Source: Anthracocystis setariae (taxonomy: Eukaryota; Basidiomycota; Ustilaginomycetes; Ustilaginales; Ustilaginaceae). Taken from it: DNA of 64,000 nt. The position numbers were made by a program, and so were the translations under genes. Location: positions 558,001 through 622,000 of the forward strand of contig CAKMXJ010000019.1 of NCBI GenBank assembly GCA_928724745.1. Direction: 5' to 3'. This document shows, piece by piece, positions 62,945-64,000 of the stretch. Position 1 is the stretch's first letter. Each line of letters opens with the position of its first letter. A model generated the notes under the pieces. The model was given only the letters and a program-made list of their open reading frames with translations, searched no databases and had not been told where the DNA came from.

Positions 62945-64000
62945 ATGGGTCAGACACTCTCGGAGCCCGTTACCGACAAGAATGTCTCTTCGGGCGGCAA
63001 CGATTCCGTCCTCTATGCCATATCTGATATGCAAGGATGGCGTATCAGCATGGAGGACTCGCACGCAACCATTCTCGATATCAAGGATGCCGCCGATCGC
63101 ATTGTTGGCAACTTTTTCGGTGTTTACGATGGCCACGGAGGTAAGTCCACCTTCGAATCTCGGTGGCTTTCCGCTCTTGAGCTATGCGATCTGACCTGCC
63201 CTTGTACCTCTTTCGTTCCTCTCGTCCACAGGCTCGGCCACCGCTCAATTTTGCGGACAACAGTTGCACCAGATTCTCATCCAAGATGAAAAGTTCAAAG
63301 CAGGAGAATACACACAGGCGCTAGAGAACGCCTTTGTCCAGGCCGATAGACAACTCCTAGGTACCGGTATGTGTGCTTTCCCCATTTCACCGTGTGGTTC
63401 CGTCGTTTGCATTCACTCATCGTCACCTCCCACCCTTCCTGTCCTACAGATCCAGATTTCTTCGTCGAACCCTCGGGCTGCACTGCGGTAACCTGTTTCA
63501 TCAAGACCAACGACGCGAACCCGAAGAGGATCGAGAGGGTGTTTTGCGCAAATGCAGGCGACTCGCGATGTGTGCTCTCTCGCGCCGGTCTCGTGCTCGA
63601 GATGAGCACCGACCACAAGCCTACACTCGAATCGGAGCGTTCGCGTATTGAGGCAGCTGGTGGCTACGTCAGCTGGGGCCGCGTCAACGGCAATCTCGCT
63701 CTTAGCCGAGCCATCGGAGACTTTGAGTTCAAGCGCGCCAACGATCTGCCCGTCGAGAAGCAGATCGTCACCGCCGTGCCCGAAATCATGGAGCAGGACG
63801 TTTTGCTCGAAGATGAGTTCCTCGTTCTTGCATGTGACGGTATTTGGGATTGCCTCAGCAGTCAGGACGTAACAGACATCGTGCGACGATCCGTCGCCAA
63901 CGGTAAGGAGCTCGAAGAAATCTGCAAGGATCTTATGGACCGATGCTTGGCGCCGGAGTCAGACACGGGCGGAATCGGATGCGACAACATGACGGTCTGC
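62945..64000 (+). CDS. PTC2: PP2C protein phosphatase, Ptc2/Ptc3 type (5' part)
   Basis: Metal-dependent Ser/Thr phosphatase; yeast Ptc2/3 act on Hog1 and checkpoint kinases. Exons in view are 62945-63140, 63232-63366 and 63450 to beyond the window, giving 294 codons so far. The N-terminus MGQTLSEPVTDK is typical of this branch and has Gly2, a possible myristoylation site. Metal-site and core motifs are present: SDMQGWRISMEDSH, GVYDGHGGSATAQ (Asp62), FCANAGDSRCVLSRAG, SRAIGDFEFK, LACDGIWDCLSSQDV and IGCDNMTVC. Junctions are GTAAGT and GTATGT donors with CAG acceptors. The remaining C-terminus lies beyond 64000. Confidence 0.93.

Overview
The window is nuclear DNA of a filamentous or dimorphic fungus. 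Genes are dense and mostly single-exon; where introns occur they are usually short (about 80-250 nt, GTAAGT/GTGAGT donors, CAG/TAG acceptors). Coding sequence is GC-rich and proteins carry long Ser/Pro/Ala-rich disordered insertions. The overall style fits a basidiomycete smut fungus (Ustilaginomycotina). That placement is inference from gene style and general resemblance; no search was run.

Layout. 1-5 kb: a repeat-rich leader, riboflavin kinase (+), and an unidentified CxxC protein (-). 5.5-9.2 kb: an unidentified disordered protein whose last 8 residues sit on a mini-exon. 9.2-14.3 kb: kinetochore protein Dsn1/Mis13 (+), complex I subunit NDUFA12 (-, four exons) and, divergently, succinate-semialdehyde dehydrogenase (+). 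14.5-19.2 kb: an alpha-arrestin (-) divergent from mitochondrial ribosomal protein uS8m (+), then the ER-Golgi protein Yos1 (+). 19.7-20.8 kb: a decayed gene. 21.3-28.5 kb: the Sis1-type Hsp40 (-) and a 1751-residue unidentified protein (-). 29.6-31.1 kb: a thymine/uracil DNA glycosylase of the TDG/MUG family (+). 31.2-31.4 kb: an inverted second copy of the tail of the decayed gene. 33.5-40.7 kb: an unidentified single-pass membrane protein (+), Swc5 (-) divergent from the E4 ubiquitin ligase Ufd2 (+), and a small basic protein (-). 41.9-46.6 kb: a Vnx1-type cation/H+ exchanger (+). 47.3-50.1 kb: ribonucleotide reductase large subunit (-). 50.1-53.6 kb: a long gene-free stretch with homopolymer tracts, a palindromic motif and paired MluI cell-cycle boxes. 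53.6-57.5 kb: a RING-PH-vWA protein with the architecture of the Far1/Ste5 MAP-kinase scaffolds (+). 58.9-64 kb: a small Ser-rich protein (+), eIF3i (-) and the first 294 codons of a Ptc2-type PP2C phosphatase (+, cut by the window end).

The genes are ordinary housekeeping genes with no operon or secondary-metabolite logic. Many sit in divergent pairs sharing one promoter region (NDUFA12/SSADH, arrestin/uS8m, 1751-aa protein/TDG, Swc5/Ufd2, Rnr1/scaffold, eIF3i/PP2C). Start codons were placed at in-frame ATGs, not at GTG/TTG/CTG. No tRNA, rRNA, CRISPR or intact transposon was recognised.

The points most worth a second look are the scaffold-like protein, the inverted pair of decayed gene fragments, a 14-bp palindrome repeated exactly three times in promoter regions, and tandem ACGCGT boxes upstream of the ribonucleotide reductase gene.
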